Assembly (NCBI GenBank): GCA_002897915.1
Contig: BDTS01000087.1
Coordinates: 1 to 41,488 of the forward strand
Direction of reading: 5' to 3'
DNA length: 41,488 nucleotides
Source of the DNA: a bacterium BMS3Bbin09
GTDB taxonomy: Bacteria > Nitrospirota > Thermodesulfovibrionia > UBA6902
Shown here in pieces: positions 18,838 to 26,985 of this stretch. A program made the translations under genes and the position numbers. The notes below the pieces were generated by a model. The model searched no databases, had not been told where the DNA came from, and worked only from the letters and a program-made list of their open reading frames with translations. Within the stretch, counting starts at the first letter, position 1. Each line of letters begins with the position of its first letter.

Positions 18838-19488
18838 ATGAAAAATCAAGATCGATACAAAACATCCCACTTAAGCGAGGCACAATATGAACCCGGCTCC
18901 GGAAACAGGGTACTCAAGAATCTTCTCGGCATTAAACGCAAAAGAGAAATGGATCAGGCGGAAAGTGAGGCTTTAGAGCGAATAACTGATCTGCTGTTTA
19001 AAACTTATGCGAAAAATCAACGTTTCAAAGAAGCTGCTATTAAAAATATGCACAAAACCTGGTTGAAGGATATCTATGCCTGGGCTGGCGAATATCGAAA
19101 TGTAAATATCAGCAAGGATGATTTTCCGTTCGCTGCTTCTAAACAGGTACCGCAGTTGATGAATAAGTTTGATAAAGAGATCCTGGTTAAACATACTCCT
19201 TGCAACTTTAAAACTTTGAAGAGAGTTATTCAGGCACTGGCAATAGTTCATACAGAATTAGTGCTGATCCATCCATTTCGTGAAGGGAATGGAAGAATAA
19301 CCAGAGTGCTGGCAACACTTATGGCGACTCAGGCCGGATTACCGTTGCTGGACTTTAGTGCAATTCGAGGCAAAAAGAAAGAAGAATATTTCAGAGCTGT
19401 ACAGGCAGGAATGGACAAAGATTATAAGCCTATGGAAGCAGTATTTGACTTGATAATCAGTAAGACATTAAAAGATCAGGACCGCTGA
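18838..19488 (+). CDS. fic: Fic/DOC-family protein (putative AMP transferase)
   Basis: Canonical Fic motif HPFREGNGR in VHTELVLIHPFREGNGRITRVLATLMATQAG; N-terminus YEPGSGNRVLKNLLGI; WLKDIYAWAGEYRNVNISK (flap). Confidence 0.94.
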   Translation: MKNQDRYKTSHLSEAQYEPGSGNRVLKNLLGIKRKREMDQAESEALERITDLLFKTYAKNQRFKEAAIKNMHKTWLKDIYAWAGEYRNVNISKDDFPFAASKQVPQLMNKFDKEILVKHTPCNFKTLKRVIQALAIVHTELVLIHPFREGNGRITRVLATLMATQAGLPLLDFSAIRGKKKEEYFRAVQAGMDKDYKPMEAVFDLIISKTLKDQDR

Positions 19489-19691
19489 GATTTTTTAGAA
19501 GTCTTTTTTGACTTCTTGGTGAACAAGCAGTTAATCCCTTCGATCGCGCTGGAGGTTGATACATTAGTAATGAGCGCAGACTTATATTTCTTGCGGTCCT
19601 TCAAGTAAGGATTTGTTTCTATTAAAGGCTTCTTGGACATACTATATTTTACCATATTGAGTAATACCTTGTTTGCCATATTTTCCCCCAT
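19476..19691 (-). CDS. Small protein with a Fic inhibitory-helix-like motif (TSSAIEG), convergent with fic; candidate Fic antitoxin
   Basis: MGENMANKVLLNMVKYSMSKKPLIETNPYLKDRKKYKSALITNVSTSSAIEGINCLFTKKSKKTSKKSQRS; SSAIEG fits [S/T]xxxE[G/N]; a GGGGGA box precedes the MANK start (about 19679). Confidence 0.6.
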   Translation of the reverse strand: MGENMANKVLLNMVKYSMSKKPLIETNPYLKDRKKYKSALITNVSTSSAIEGINCLFTKKSKKTSKKSQRS

Positions 19692-19737
19692 CGCCTATCG
19701 CCTTGTATCTTTAATCCGTTGGCTCTTTTGCTCTTAT

Positions 19738-19773
19738 AAACAATTTTATTGCCCGGCAGGGCTAAAATTGTTT
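19738..19773. repeat. 36-nt inverted repeat AAACAATTTTA-tt-GCCC-ggca-GGGC-TAAAATTGTTT
   Basis: Two nested perfect stems in the divergent region between the small Fic-motif ORF and the OLD gene. Confidence 0.9.
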
Positions 19774-19891
19774 ACACTCTTTTCAAGGGACATGGTTGAA
19801 TAATCAAAACAACTCCACCTTTCATGCTATCTCCTGATTTTGACAAAAAAGCCGGGGAATATAGCATTTATAAAATCAAGGAAAACATCTT

Positions 19892-21712
19892 ATGAAATAC
19901 ACGTATTTTGAAATCAATAACTTCAAGGGTATTGAGAAGGTTAGAATTGATATAGATTCATCACCAAAAGGAGATGTGTATACTCTCGTTGGGCTAAATG
20001 AGAGTGGTAAGACTACAGTGCTTGAAGGTATCAATCTACTTACCTACCGTGAGGATCTTGACCCCCTCGATCTACCAGGATATGGAGAGCACGATATCCA
20101 TGACCTTATTCCAATCGCTAAGCGAGCAAATTTCAATGATAGCATAATGATTGAAGCTGGTTTCATGCCTACTGAAAGTGATGAGAAAATACTTGCACGC
20201 TTATTTAAAAAGAATGTCGGGGCCACACTAACTGAGCCGATTGGTGAATTCCATATAACTCAAGCATACAAATTTGAAAATTCAACGATGGTTGCGGGGC
20301 AGCCTAGCATCAAATGGAATATCAATCTTGTCGGAAAGCTAAAGAGACAAAGAATTCCAAAGAAAATCTCTAGTCCAAATTGGGCAGAGTGTATCCGGAT
20401 AATTAAAACTTTTTTGCCTTCGGTCGTTTACTTCCCTAATTTTTTATTTGAATTTCCTGACAAAATTTATCTTGAGAATCCACCAGATAACCCAGATAAG
20501 CACAATTTCTATTGTACAGTCTTACAAGATGTTTTAGATGCGATAGGAGATAACACAAATTTGCAGGATCATGTACTTTCAAGGGCAAAGAGCTCAAAGA
20601 CTTATGATAAACGAAGTTTAGAAAGCGGCCTTTTAAAGGTTGGTGCACACATAACCAAGACGGTATTTGAAAACTGGGATCGTATATTTAAAAGGCCTGC
20701 TGGAAAAAAAGAAATAATAGTAGATATAGAGCAAGATGCTCGAGGAGTTTACTACCTCCAGCTTCGTTTAAAAGATGGGAGCGACCTTTTTGCTATTAGT
20801 GAGAGGTCATTAGGATTCCGATGGTTTTTTACGTTCCTCTTGTTAACTCACTACAGAGGGTTTCGTAGTCTTGAACCAAGGAATGTCTTGTTTCTGATAG
20901 ATGAGCCTGCGTCAAACTTGCATCCCTCAGCTCAGACGCAGCTAATAGATAGCTTCACTAGACTACCTACCGGTTGTGGAATAATTTACACAACCCATAG
21001 CCATCATATGATCAAACCAGAATGGCTTGAGAATGCGTTTGTAGTCAAAAATGAGGGGCTTGACTATACGGATGCTGAGGATAACTATTCCGCAAAGGAA
21101 ACAAAAATAATACTGAGTAGATATAGGGAGTTTGCATCTAGACATCCAGAGCAATATACGTATTTTCAACCGATTCTAGATGTTTTAAATTACTGCCCAG
21201 GGCAATTAGAGAATGTTCCGGACGTTGTTATGCTCGAGGGTAAGAATGATTTTTATATCTTGAAATATATGTGTCAACAACAGAGAAGGGAGGAAGAGAT
21301 CAACCTAATGCCAGGTGGAGGGGCTGGCAGTCTTGATCAACCAATTCAACTCTATTTCGGGTGGGGGCGAAATTTTATTATACTACTCGATTCAGACGGT
21401 GAAGGTAAGACACAAAAAAATCGATATTTGGATAAATTTGGACTCGGCGCTCGTATATTCACTCTTGCAGATGCAGATGAGTCTTGGGGGAACAATGGTA
21501 TGGAGAGCCTATTTACAAAAGATGAGCAAATTAATATGCAAACTACGATTTATCCCGATTCTAGTAATTTCAACAAAACCCATTTTAACCGTGCTATACA
21601 AGAACTGTATCTTACAGATCGCGAAGTGGCGTTGTCAGAACAGACAAAGACTAAATTTGGCAACTTAATTGATAAATGTATTTCATGGTTAGATTTATCC
21701 ATAGATTACTAA
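19892..21712 (+). CDS. OLD-family ATP-dependent endonuclease (AAA ATPase plus TOPRIM)
   Basis: FEINNFKGIEKVRIDID, Walker A VGLNESGKTTVLEGI, LFLIDEPASNLHPSAQTQLID and TTHSHHMI (ABC-type ATPase), then TOPRIM-like VVMLEGKNDFYILKYM...FIILLDSDGEGK. Confidence 0.87.
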   Translation: MKYTYFEINNFKGIEKVRIDIDSSPKGDVYTLVGLNESGKTTVLEGINLLTYREDLDPLDLPGYGEHDIHDLIPIAKRANFNDSIMIEAGFMPTESDEKILARLFKKNVGATLTEPIGEFHITQAYKFENSTMVAGQPSIKWNINLVGKLKRQRIPKKISSPNWAECIRIIKTFLPSVVYFPNFLFEFPDKIYLENPPDNPDKHNFYCTVLQDVLDAIGDNTNLQDHVLSRAKSSKTYDKRSLESGLLKVGAHITKTVFENWDRIFKRPAGKKEIIVDIEQDARGVYYLQLRLKDGSDLFAISERSLGFRWFFTFLLLTHYRGFRSLEPRNVLFLIDEPASNLHPSAQTQLIDSFTRLPTGCGIIYTTHSHHMIKPEWLENAFVVKNEGLDYTDAEDNYSAKETKIILSRYREFASRHPEQYTYFQPILDVLNYCPGQLENVPDVVMLEGKNDFYILKYMCQQQRREEEINLMPGGGAGSLDQPIQLYFGWGRNFIILLDSDGEGKTQKNRYLDKFGLGARIFTLADADESWGNNGMESLFTKDEQINMQTTIYPDSSNFNKTHFNRAIQELYLTDREVALSEQTKTKFGNLIDKCISWLDLSIDY

Positions 21713-21826
21713 CATGGTGACATCTAACAATTAAATGAATTTGTCCTTCCCCGCCTTGTCCCCACGTTTTAGATTTGCGAAGAAAATCTGCGGGGATTTC
21801 CCCCTTGAACCGGTATTATATATACC

Positions 21827-22582
21827 ATGAACTGCCCTAAATGCAATTTTGAACAAGAAGCCTCAAACACGGAATGCATAAAGTGCGGGATCGTGTTCGA
21901 AAAGTACAAACAACCTCAGGAAAGCGAAACCGTTGAAGCGGTTGCAGAAGTAAACACAGACAATATTATTGTTCTCAAAGAGCCGTCTGAAACCGGTTTT
22001 TTAAATCTCCTTCTATACACAAAAGAAAACATTGACCCGATCTACTTGGGCGGAAGGGCCGTCGCCTTCCTGATCATCTTTATCTGGGGATGGAAGTTCA
22101 TCTTCACGCCGATCAATCACCCTTACCTGCTCCAAACAAATATGCATTTAATAAACCTCCCGTTCCATGAGGCAGGCCATCTCGTTTTCAGGCCCTTCGG
22201 ACAATTCATTTCCTCTCTCGGCGGAAGTCTCGGGCAGATACTCATTCCCCTGATGTGTCTTGGGACCTTACTATTGAAAACACGGGACACCTTCGGGGCA
22301 TCAGTCACGTTATGGTGGACAGGACAGAACTTTATCGACCTTGCCCCGTACATCAATGACGCAAGGACACTTACAATGCCACTTCTCGGGGGCAACACCG
22401 GGCGCTTCTCCCCATACGGTTTTCATGACTGGGAGTTCATTCTTACTGAGTCGGGGCTTTTGCAACATGATCATTTTATCGCGGGACTATCTTTCACGAT
22501 CGGCTCGATATTGATAATACTCTCATTTGTATGGGGCGGGATTCTTTTATATAAGCAGTACCGGAATCTTGAGAAGAGTTAA
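21827..22582 (+). CDS. Zinc-ribbon plus membrane protein with HEAGH motif (putative M50-like metalloprotease)
   Basis: N-terminal MNCPKCNFEQEASNTECIKCGIVFEKY (two CxxC), TM segments, NLPFHEAGHLVF (HExxH). Confidence 0.65.
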   Translation: MNCPKCNFEQEASNTECIKCGIVFEKYKQPQESETVEAVAEVNTDNIIVLKEPSETGFLNLLLYTKENIDPIYLGGRAVAFLIIFIWGWKFIFTPINHPYLLQTNMHLINLPFHEAGHLVFRPFGQFISSLGGSLGQILIPLMCLGTLLLKTRDTFGASVTLWWTGQNFIDLAPYINDARTLTMPLLGGNTGRFSPYGFHDWEFILTESGLLQHDHFIAGLSFTIGSILIILSFVWGGILLYKQYRNLEKS

Positions 22583-22604
22583 GCATTACAAGAACAAGCT
22601 ATAC

Positions 22605-22686
22605 ATCCCCCTTAGGTTAAGGGGGAAAGAGGGGGTTACTACTATTGAATAACTCCCCTAACCCCTCTTAATCTAAGAGGGGAATC
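22605..22686. repeat. Inverted-repeat element of CCCCCTTA...TAAGGGGG type
   Basis: catcccccttaggttaagggggaaagagggggtta ... taactcccctaacccctcttaatctaagaggggaatc; arms are inverted repeats and each arm contains a hairpin. Confidence 0.8.
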
Positions 22687-22712
22687 TTCCCCTGGCCCCT
22701 CACCCTTCTGTT

Positions 22713-23510
22713 CTATATATCCGGAAAATAAACCGCCTCTCCCTTTGTCCCGCCGTAAACCACGAAGATGCCATACTTGTAATAGCAATCCGCATCCCTG
22801 AAACCAGCGGCCCTTAACGCATCCAGTTGGTCTTCAAGTCTGTCGGGCTGGTTCTCTTCGCCATCCTTATATCTGGCGATAACATCGGCGGACGGTTCAT
22901 CGTATGCCTTAAGTTCGGCCCTCTTCTCAGTCATCCACTCTTCCCAGATCTTCATGTACCATCCGTCAAGTATATCTGTCGGCGGAAGCACGACATCTAT
23001 GTTGATAAAGTGCCCGTCCGGACGCAGTTGCGCGTTTATGGCCCTGAAGAATCTGGACTTCTCATCCATTGTCAGATGATGTATCGCCATTGAAGAGAGA
23101 ACAATATCATAATCCCGGACAGGCAGGCCGTCCTCTATGATCTCCTGAAAGGTCGCTTTGATATAATCCGCGTTCTCAAAACCCTTCAGCCTCTCTTTCG
23201 CCTTTTCAAGCATGTCGTCAGACGCATCAACCAGGGTGGCTGATATCGAGTTATCAACATCAAGGATATTACGCGTAACTATCCCGTCCCCACACCCGAG
23301 ATCCAGGACCCTGATATTCTTTTTCCCTGAAACGAAATGCCTGAAGAATGACCGCATGATCCCGAACATCCTCTGCCTCTCGACAATGTATATGTTCGCG
23401 TTGTCTCTGTACTGCTTTGCGAACTCCTGGTCCGCCCATCTTGTATTATTAAAGTCTGTCATGGTTATCTCCTTCCGTAGGGGCACGGCATGCCGTGCCC
23501 TTACAATCAC
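22713..23510 (-). CDS. Class I SAM-dependent methyltransferase (UbiE/trans-aconitate type)
   Basis: IRVLDLGCGDGIVTRNILDVDNSISATLVDASDDMLEKAKERL...DYDIVLSSMAIHHL... Confidence 0.88.
   Translation of the reverse strand: MIVRARHAVPLRKEITMTDFNNTRWADQEFAKQYRDNANIYIVERQRMFGIMRSFFRHFVSGKKNIRVLDLGCGDGIVTRNILDVDNSISATLVDASDDMLEKAKERLKGFENADYIKATFQEIIEDGLPVRDYDIVLSSMAIHHLTMDEKSRFFRAINAQLRPDGHFINIDVVLPPTDILDGWYMKIWEEWMTEKRAELKAYDEPSADVIARYKDGEENQPDRLEDQLDALRAAGFRDADCYYKYGIFVVYGGTKGEAVYFPDI
23477..23504. repeat. Family A palindrome
   Basis: gtaggggcacggcatgccgtgcccttac, identical to 4253-4280. It lies at the 5' end of the upstream-extended methyltransferase ORF; the methyltransferase probably starts at MTDFNNTRW (about 23462). 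Confidence 0.95.
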
Positions 23511-24199
23511 ACCTTTTTGATACGAAGCATATTATTGCCTCCGATCTGAAATTCGAACGGCACCCTGACTACTTCCGCCTCTATCCCTTTTCCGGATAAA
23601 AACTCCAGGATATCACCAAGGTGTTCATACGGTTTTGCATCAAGTCCCGAAAGGGGAAATATCCTCACCTCATTGGCGGAGACCCTTATAAGTTCCTCCA
23701 GACACTTCATATGAAAATCACGATCGAGCCTGTCACCGTAAAGAAAGAGGAAGTGCCCTGAAAGAACGAGCTCAAAGGCATTATCAGGGTAAGGCAGCTT
23801 CGGCAGCTCCGCCTCTCTGTATATGCCCGACTTTTTGTTGCGGACGAGGTCCTTTATAAAGCCCCCGAATGCCTTTTTCCTCAATCCCATTACATGTTCC
23901 TTGTCAGTGTAATAACCCCACTTGTACTGATGTGCGGCCTCATCGAACTTCTTGAAGACATGCCGGATATCCTCCTGCCCTTTCTTGAAAAGGTCAAAGG
24001 AATTTTGTCCGTACATAACATCACATGCCGAAACATCGAACCCCTTTTGCCGGGCCTCTGCCGTAAAAGAGGAGGATCCGGCGGCACAATCAAGGACAGG
24101 CCCCTTTGTGAGCAGCGTATCATCGAGATCAAAGATGTCCATGTATTCGGCATACGTCCTTCCTAAAAATACAATGCGGTCTATATCTAATTTATCCAT
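23507..24199 (-). CDS. SAM-dependent methyltransferase-like protein
   Basis: GPVLDCAAGSSSFTAEARQKGFDVSACDVMYG (motif I), LPYPDNAFELVLSGHFLFLYGD, LEELIRVSANEVRIFPL. Confidence 0.8.
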   Translation of the reverse strand: MDKLDIDRIVFLGRTYAEYMDIFDLDDTLLTKGPVLDCAAGSSSFTAEARQKGFDVSACDVMYGQNSFDLFKKGQEDIRHVFKKFDEAAHQYKWGYYTDKEHVMGLRKKAFGGFIKDLVRNKKSGIYREAELPKLPYPDNAFELVLSGHFLFLYGDRLDRDFHMKCLEELIRVSANEVRIFPLSGLDAKPYEHLGDILEFLSGKGIEAEVVRVPFEFQIGGNNMLRIKKV

Positions 24200-24223
24200 A
24201 ATGTTATCTCCTTAAAAAATAAA

Positions 24224-24250
24224 AAAGCCGCGGTTATTAGCCGCGGCTTT
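24224..24250 (-). terminator. Rho-independent terminator (A/T-flanked, possibly bidirectional)
   Basis: aaagccgcgg-ttattag-ccgcggcttt with a T-rich tract on the minus strand (ccgcggcttttttattttt). Confidence 0.85.
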
Positions 24251-24274
24251 CGGGTTTATTATGTTGATCCAATA

Positions 24275-24364
24275 TCAGCTAACAACACCCCCGTTCAGCC
24301 ACGGCTTGATAAGTCGTGCTGCGAAAGTAAGTGCGTCAATTAATATCAGATTCATTGTAGACAT
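24275..24364 (-). CDS. Possible 29-aa peptide between the HD gene and its terminator
   Basis: ATG...TGA: MSTMNLILIDALTFAARLIKPWLNGGVVS; starts 18 nt after the HD-gene stop and ends 24 nt before the terminator; no good Shine-Dalgarno. Confidence 0.3.
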   Translation of the reverse strand: MSTMNLILIDALTFAARLIKPWLNGGVVS

Positions 24365-24382
24365 TTTCAATACTAATTTAAT

Positions 24383-25198
24383 TTAATTCCCATTGTCAAG
24401 ATTAAGCCTTTCTTTTATATATTCTCTCAACACATCCATTGCCGCCCTGATCTCATCCGTCTGCGGCAGCTTCTCGATCAATCGCTCGATATACCCTCTC
24501 TCCTGCAACAGCCTGATGGACTCATCAAAGTAAAGGTCGTAGATCCATGAGAGCTTCATCAGCTTGAAGTCATTCTCTGTCCTTATGTTCGAATAAGAGG
24601 CAACCTCTCTGTTGTAGAGGTTCTCGATCATGATCTTTGAGTATTCGGGAGTGTCCGGCATCCCGAAGGCGGTTGCGGACGCGCTCTCTTCAGGATGGCT
24701 TTCGTAATATTCGATGAAAACCCGGAAGATATCGACCTTGTCCGCGTCACGCACCATTTTAAGAAAAAAAATCGTGTCTTCGTCGAATATTGTCGGTATG
24801 GAGAATGCGCCGTGAAAATTCACGACCTTAAGTACAAGCTCCCTTTCACTTTCGGACAGGCGCTCAAGGACACCTTCTTTAATCAATGTCTTCTTGCCCA
24901 GAAGCCCGTGGCTGAGCGAGATAGCATCCCTGAAGGTCCTGTATTTGGCATACTGAGGGAACCTCCCGATATCATGGAAAAGCGCGACTGTCTCGGCAAG
25001 CCTCATTTGATCATCACTAAGTGACAATCCCTTTGCGATCAACAGGATGTTCTCTCTGACATTGCGCGTATGCTCTACCTTAAGCATTATATTTCTCTGG
25101 TCCTCTTCATTGGACGAATAAAAAAACTTCGTAAAATCGGAAAACCAGTTCCTGAAATATTTAAGGTCGTCTTCGGTCATCTTATTAAAACGTTTCAA
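24383..25198 (-). CDS. HD-domain phosphohydrolase
   Basis: VEHTRNVRENILLIAKGLSLSDDQMRLAETVALFHDIGRFPQY (H...HD), MVRDADKVDIFRVF (D). Confidence 0.88.
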   Translation of the reverse strand: MKRFNKMTEDDLKYFRNWFSDFTKFFYSSNEEDQRNIMLKVEHTRNVRENILLIAKGLSLSDDQMRLAETVALFHDIGRFPQYAKYRTFRDAISLSHGLLGKKTLIKEGVLERLSESERELVLKVVNFHGAFSIPTIFDEDTIFFLKMVRDADKVDIFRVFIEYYESHPEESASATAFGMPDTPEYSKIMIENLYNREVASYSNIRTENDFKLMKLSWIYDLYFDESIRLLQERGYIERLIEKLPQTDEIRAAMDVLREYIKERLNLDNGN

Positions 25199-25202
25199 AC
25201 GT

Positions 25203-25319
25203 GTAGGGGCACCCCCCTGTGGGTGCCCTTTTGAATTTTATCGTCTCTTATCAGGGCAGGCACGGGGGCCTGCCCCTACGTTATGTCTTTTGTAAGGGCA
25301 CGGCATGCCGTGCCCCTAC
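25203..25319. repeat. Three consecutive family A-type palindromes
   Basis: 25203-25230 gtaggggcacccccctgtgggtgccctt; 25253-25279 agggcaggcacgggggcctgcccctac; 25292-25319 gtaagggcacggcatgccgtgcccctac. Confidence 0.9.
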
Positions 25320-25339
25320 ATTTTATTTGTCACCTGTCT

Positions 25340-26701
25340 TTAATATTTATACTCCATGACCATCTGATCGAGCGAATCATCGCGGAGGAGGTACTGAACA
25401 TTGTCCTCTGCTATCATTTTGAACGCATACTTGATCACTTCCTTGTACAAGTCACAGAATACGGCCTTTTTGTACATGTTACCGCGAGCATACATCTCTG
25501 CCGGGCAGGGCGATCCGCAGATGTGCCTGAAGTCACAGACATCGCACTCATCTATCTTCTCAACCATCCTCGACCTGATTTCCTTAAACGGCTTTGAGTT
25601 CATCGCCTTTTCAATAGAGGTCTTGAAGATGTTCCCCCCTGAGAATTCCTTGAAACCTATAAATTCACCGCAAGGCACCATTGCACCGTCCGCGGTAACT
25701 GTGAGGAATGTCCTTCCGCCTCCGCAAGGTGAGATGTCACACATCATACGGCGCGCGGTAGGCGATATGATCGCGAGCAGGACATTAGCGAAGTTGCCGA
25801 TCACGATCTGCTGTTTTGTCTTTTTTGTAAGCTCCATCGCCGTGTTAACTGCCTTGATAAGGTTCTCCGCGTACTCGGCGTCATCCGCCTTTATCTTGTC
25901 AGCGCGTTTCTGTGTAAGGCGCACCGGGTTCAGTAGCACCATCGGCACCTTCTTCTTATGAAGGAACCGAACGAGCTGCGAGAGCTTTGTCACGTTGAGC
26001 TTTGTGACCGTGCAGATCACGTTCAGGCCTTCATAACCCTCAAACCACTTCAGTGCCTGGATCGCCTTTTTGTAGTTGCCGCCGCCGGCCCTTGATACAC
26101 GTGAAAGATTGTTATCAGCCTCCGTCGCGGCATCAAGGGAGATGCCGATACCCACGCGGTATTTCTTGATGAACTCCACGTCCTCTTTTTCGAGGAGGAG
26201 TGAATTTGTCTGGATACCGAAACGCATCTTCTTGTGATACTTCTTTATCGACTTGAAGAGGAGATCCTTGACCATGAGCGGCTCCGCAGCGTGATAAACG
26301 ATAACAGGTTGCTTCTTCTTGTCCTTGAAATAGTCCTCGATCCTGCTAAGCGTCAGGTCGAGCTGTTCCCATGTCATCTGGGTGCCGTGTGTCCTGATCT
26401 TCGAGGGAATATAGCAGTACGGGCAGTTCGCGTTGCATCTGTCTGTGGGGTCAATATAAACACAGTTAAGCGGCTCGTTGAACCTGAAGTCATGCATCTC
26501 CTTGTCAAGATGCTTCAGCTCTTTTTTATAGAGATCGATCAGGTTCTGGGGGAGGCTAAAGTCTCCGTTGTTCCTCGGCAGCGCGCTCCAGAAAATATTT
26601 TCCGGATCAAGCGCCAGCTTCCAGTTCTCATCTATATCCGAAAACGAGAGGCCCCTCTCAACATTGGTCTCTGAACATCCGCATTTACTCTTCTTACTCA
26701 T
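25340..26701 (-). CDS. Radical SAM/SPASM peptide-modifying enzyme (CbpB-like)
   Basis: Radical SAM cluster motif DPTDRCNANCPYCYIP; SPASM-like C-terminal Cys array MCDISPCGGGRTFLTVTADGAMVPCGEF...CDVCDFRHICGSPCPAEMYARGNMYKKAVFCDLYKEV. Confidence 0.9.
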   Translation of the reverse strand: MSKKSKCGCSETNVERGLSFSDIDENWKLALDPENIFWSALPRNNGDFSLPQNLIDLYKKELKHLDKEMHDFRFNEPLNCVYIDPTDRCNANCPYCYIPSKIRTHGTQMTWEQLDLTLSRIEDYFKDKKKQPVIVYHAAEPLMVKDLLFKSIKKYHKKMRFGIQTNSLLLEKEDVEFIKKYRVGIGISLDAATEADNNLSRVSRAGGGNYKKAIQALKWFEGYEGLNVICTVTKLNVTKLSQLVRFLHKKKVPMVLLNPVRLTQKRADKIKADDAEYAENLIKAVNTAMELTKKTKQQIVIGNFANVLLAIISPTARRMMCDISPCGGGRTFLTVTADGAMVPCGEFIGFKEFSGGNIFKTSIEKAMNSKPFKEIRSRMVEKIDECDVCDFRHICGSPCPAEMYARGNMYKKAVFCDLYKEVIKYAFKMIAEDNVQYLLRDDSLDQMVMEYKY

Positions 26702-26738
26702 TTAATGAATCTCCTTTTATATTGATTTTATATTTGTA

Positions 26739-26813
26739 GTCATTCCTGTGAAAACAGGAATCCATAATACTGCACATCAACAACTACTGGATTCCCGCTT
26801 TCGCGGGAATGAC
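26739..26813. repeat. Family E element GTCATTCCTGTGAAAACAGGAATCCA...TGGATTCCCGCTTTCGCGGGAATGAC
   Basis: 75-nt element with inverted terminal arms (gtcattcc / ggaatgac) and two internal hairpins. Confidence 0.88.
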
Positions 26814-26831
26814 ACATCGCAGCATGTTTAT

Positions 26832-26924
26832 GTAAGGGCACGGCATGCCGTGCCCCTACAAGTGAACATTACACATTGACACAATGTATGCTTATGTAGA
26901 GGCGGGTTTGAAACCCGCCCCTGC
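26832..26924. repeat. Two family A-type palindromes
   Basis: 26832-26859 gtaagggcacggcatgccgtgcccctac; 26896-26924 gtagaggcgggtttgaaacccgcccctgc. Confidence 0.9.
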
Positions 26925-26940
26925 AATTTCTTTTAAAAGA

Positions 26941-26974
26941 GTGGGCAGACGGTTTCAAAAAACCGCCTGCCCAC
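26941..26974 (-). terminator. Strong hairpin/terminator (or partial terminator) directly after the 46-aa peptide gene
   Basis: Minus strand gtgggcaggcggtttttt gaaaccgtctgcccac followed by tctttt; 15-bp stem with one G:U. Confidence 0.8.
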
Positions 26975-26985
26975 CGCTTCATTGA

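Noticed and set aside
19892-21712. Gabija or retron/PARIS-type defence system
   Set aside because: No GajB-like UvrD helicase, reverse transcriptase or AriB-type partner adjacent; only the OLD-like gene is present.
24224-24250. Palindrome as a family A copy
   Set aside because: Sequence and flanking A/T tracts fit an ordinary intrinsic terminator and lack the GTAGGGGC ends.
25203-25319. CRISPR array from repeated palindromes
   Set aside because: Irregular spacing, differing repeat interiors and no cas genes; these are dispersed REP/MITE-like palindromes.
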